NCBI GenBank assembly: GCA_030640695.1
Contig: DAOWIX010000128.1
Span: 1 to 7,518 of the forward strand
Direction: 5' to 3'
Length of the DNA stretch: 7,518 nucleotides
From: Deltaproteobacteria bacterium
GTDB lineage: Bacteria; Desulfobacterota; Anaeroferrophillalia; Anaeroferrophillales; Tharpellaceae
Part shown: one piece after another, positions 5,357-7,518 of the stretch
Position numbering within the stretch: the stretch's first letter is position 1
How the letters are laid out: each line of letters starts with the position of its first letter
Notes under the pieces: generated by a model
Database searches by the model: none
Told to the model about the DNA's origin: nothing
The model's input: the letters and a program-made list of their open reading frames with translations, nothing else
Position numbers and translations under genes: made by a program

Positions 5357-7518
5357 TTATTTGTCCAATCCTACGGCTAATGCCAGACCAAGCTGCTCCC
5401 GGCTGTATGGTTTTTTAATAAATTGTCTTGCGCCAAGTTCGCGGGCCTTCTGAACTTCTTCATTATCAGAAAACCCGCTGGCAATTACGGCTCTCTGGCC
5501 GGGATGAATTTTGATGATCTCTTCATAGGTTTTACGGCCATTGATTCCCGGTTCCATGAGCATGTCGAGCAAAACCAGATCTACTTTATTGTCCTTTAGG
5601 AATTCAATAGCTGTTTCGCCGGAATTAACGGAATGGATCTGGTAGCCAAGAGATCTCAGCAGTTTACCGGCAATGTCCCGTTGTTGTTGCTGGTCATCTA
5701 CAATAAGGATTTTTTCGCCGTGACCCCGCAGAGAGTTCTCACTTTTACTCTCTGGCGGTAAGGCTGTCTCCTCTCGGCAGGCCGGGAAATAAAGTTCAAA
5801 GGTTGTACCCTTGCTGCTGCTGTTAACAAGGACTCCGCCATTATGATCCTGTACGGTATTCCAGACTACGGCAAGACCCAGGCCGGTGCCGCTTTTACCC
5901 ATGATCTTCTTGGTGTAGAAAGGTTCGAAAATATGATCAATATCCTCTTCCGAGATCCCTGGCCCGGTATCCGTAATGCCGAAAACTATATAGTCTGCCG
6001 TTTTAAAGTCATGTTTGATGGCTGTTGCTTCATCGACAAATTGATTACGGGTGGATAGGACAATACTGCCCGCATCACCAATGGCCTCTGCCGCATTCAT
6101 TGTCAGATTCATGATACATTTTTTGATATGCACGGCGGAGCATGAAATATTCTCCAGCTGGGGGTTAAGCTCAGTTGACCATTTTACATTTGCATATAAA
6201 GATTTAAGTTTTTTATACTCGAGAGAATCCAGATATTCAGAGATTAAGGTGTTCAGATTGGCGGTTATTTTAGGGCTGGCCACGCCGCGGGCCACGGTGA
6301 GCAAATCGTCGACTACGGCGGCAGCCCGTTGACCTGATTGTTGAATGGCCTTAAGCGGTTTCCGCAATGTGCTCTCTTCCGGTAGCTTCATAAGAAGAAG
6401 TTCGGGGTAGTTGATGACGCCGGAGAGGATATTGTTGAGATCATGGGCCACGCCGCCGGCCATCAAGCCAATGGCCTCCATCTTCTGAGCTTGGCGCAGT
6501 TTTTCCTGTATTTGTTCCTTCTCCAGAGTACGGAGCCGGTCTTCCGTGACATCTCGGGACATTAGCACAAAGCCGTCAAGGTTGTTGTTATGATCCCATA
6601 TAGCGGTGATCTGGGAGTCAATATAGATCATTCCTGCGGGAGTTTGTTGTTCAACCGAGTAGTGGGAAATGCCTTGTGTTTCAACCAGCTTGATAGCATC
6701 AACAAAACGTTTTGCGTCAACTTTTTCCAGTTTGTAAATCTCAGATACGGTTTTTCCGAGGATTTCATCTGCCTTGCAAGCAAAGATCCTTTCCGCTTCC
6801 GGATTGAAATATTTAATGTGCAGGCCGCGGTCAGTGGCGGCAATGGCCATGGTTGTGGAAGATCTGAGAATGTTTTCCATATATAGAGATTTTTGGGCCA
6901 GTTCTTCCTGTTGAAAATCAAGTCTGCGAATAAAGAAAAGGAGCGCACCCGTGATTGAGGAGAGGAGGATGAAGGCGATGGCCGACAGGGTGAAAACTGT
7001 GTTGTGGGCTTCCGCCAAGAGCTCGTCCAAAGGTGCGCTAACAGATATCAGGGCCCGGATTTCACCAATTTTTTCATGAAATCCGGCTTTGCTGCCATAT
7101 CTGACGAGCAGCTCTCCGGGTGCCGCCGTGGGGTCGCCATGGCAGCGCATGCATGACTTCTTGTTAGTAGGAAAAGGGATAGCATAGAAGAGAAAGTCCT
7201 GCCCCTCTTCCTTGATAATTTTTTTGTATTCCTGGGTTTCACCACTATTAAATTTCTGTAGCACTCTCATTTCGCGAGTGCTTGCCCGATTTATTTCATT
7301 ACGGGGGTTTCTTGAGGCCAGCTTGAAGTGCACCTTGTTCAACCCCATCTCTGTCCGCTTGTGGTTAAGTACATCTTTGATGTGGCGGGCTATATAGGTA
7401 GTCGACAAAATTTTGGGTGAAAAATACTCCTCATAGAGTTTTCCTTCCTTTTTTAAACGGTATATCTCCGGTTTCTGGATCTCCGAAATATAGTGTTGTA
7501 TGGCCTGATGGTTTAACA
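5357..7518 (-). CDS. Hybrid sensor histidine kinase with N-terminal c-heme DUF3365 domain (partial)
   Basis: The frame is open to the right edge (719 complete codons visible, first at 7516); the start is outside. A TTG at 7408 lies within conserved domain sequence (SPKILSTTYIAR) and is not the start. Numbering from the edge: residues 1 to about 165 fit DUF3365 (Tll0287-like), with a c-type heme motif CMRCH at 122-126 (bases 7153-7139). A membrane segment lies at about 172-196, a PAS domain at about 213-327, and a short helical linker. HisKA follows with H358 in GGVAHDLNN, then HATPase with N474, DTGPGIS (516-522) and GTGLGL (543-548). A C-terminal receiver has D607/D608, phospho-acceptor D651 in LVLLDM, S680 and K702. 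All catalytic residues are present. It should sense a redox or ligand signal in the periplasm through covalent heme and pass phosphate from H358 to D651; the output partner is not in the window. A first transmembrane anchor is expected upstream. Stop TAA at 5359-5357. Confidence 0.92.
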   Translation of the reverse strand, partial: LNHQAIQHYISEIQKPEIYRLKKEGKLYEEYFSPKILSTTYIARHIKDVLNHKRTEMGLNKVHFKLASRNPRNEINRASTREMRVLQKFNSGETQEYKKIIKEEGQDFLFYAIPFPTNKKSCMRCHGDPTAAPGELLVRYGSKAGFHEKIGEIRALISVSAPLDELLAEAHNTVFTLSAIAFILLSSITGALLFFIRRLDFQQEELAQKSLYMENILRSSTTMAIAATDRGLHIKYFNPEAERIFACKADEILGKTVSEIYKLEKVDAKRFVDAIKLVETQGISHYSVEQQTPAGMIYIDSQITAIWDHNNNLDGFVLMSRDVTEDRLRTLEKEQIQEKLRQAQKMEAIGLMAGGVAHDLNNILSGVINYPELLLMKLPEESTLRKPLKAIQQSGQRAAAVVDDLLTVARGVASPKITANLNTLISEYLDSLEYKKLKSLYANVKWSTELNPQLENISCSAVHIKKCIMNLTMNAAEAIGDAGSIVLSTRNQFVDEATAIKHDFKTADYIVFGITDTGPGISEEDIDHIFEPFYTKKIMGKSGTGLGLAVVWNTVQDHNGGVLVNSSSKGTTFELYFPACREETALPPESKSENSLRGHGEKILIVDDQQQQRDIAGKLLRSLGYQIHSVNSGETAIEFLKDNKVDLVLLDMLMEPGINGRKTYEEIIKIHPGQRAVIASGFSDNEEVQKARELGARQFIKKPYSREQLGLALAVGLDK

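Overview
The window looks like chromosomal DNA of moderate to low GC from an anaerobic, cytochrome-rich bacterium, most likely Desulfobacterota (formerly Deltaproteobacteria; Desulfuromonadales- or Desulfobulbales-like). This is inferred from gene types only: a c-heme (CxxCH) DUF3365 hybrid sensor kinase, a stand-alone DsrE-family protein, tandem DUF3857/transglutaminase-like exported proteins and a small cupin. There is no rRNA, tRNA, CRISPR array, insertion sequence or phage gene.

Layout from left to right. (1) 1-462, minus: N-terminal part of an exported DUF3857-domain protein that runs off the left edge. (2) 463-637: spacer with several nested inverted repeats, lying as a potential structured leader or palindromic repeat just upstream of that gene. 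(3) 638-2692, minus: full-length exported DUF3857 plus transglutaminase-like protein with an intact Cys-His-Asp triad, a probable distant paralogue of the first gene. (4) 2693-2836: divergent intergenic region with a perfect 13-bp inverted repeat. (5) 2837-3181, plus: DsrE-family protein. (6) 3182-3578: about 400 bp without a gene, holding two consensus DnaA boxes in a perfect palindrome, two near matches and a very AT-rich stretch, so a candidate replication origin or DnaA-binding locus. (7) 3579-4817, minus: membrane M48 (Ste24/CAAX prenyl protease-type) metallopeptidase, with a good sigma70-type promoter and a tandem 15-nt repeat at the presumed start of its mRNA. (8) 4921-5271, plus: small cupin protein lacking a visible ribosome-binding site. 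(9) 5357-7518, minus: hybrid histidine kinase with an N-terminal c-heme-binding periplasmic domain; its start lies beyond the right edge.

The genes do not form one operon. Orientation switches repeatedly (minus, minus, plus, minus, plus, minus), and most units seem to have their own control regions. A loose shared theme is the cell envelope and redox sensing: a periplasmic heme sensor, a membrane protease and exported transglutaminase-fold proteins. No defence, biosynthetic or mobile system is visible. The most unusual signals are non-coding: the DnaA-box region, the nested inverted repeats at 481-572, the divergent dyad at 2750-2788 and the tandem repeat at 4836-4865.
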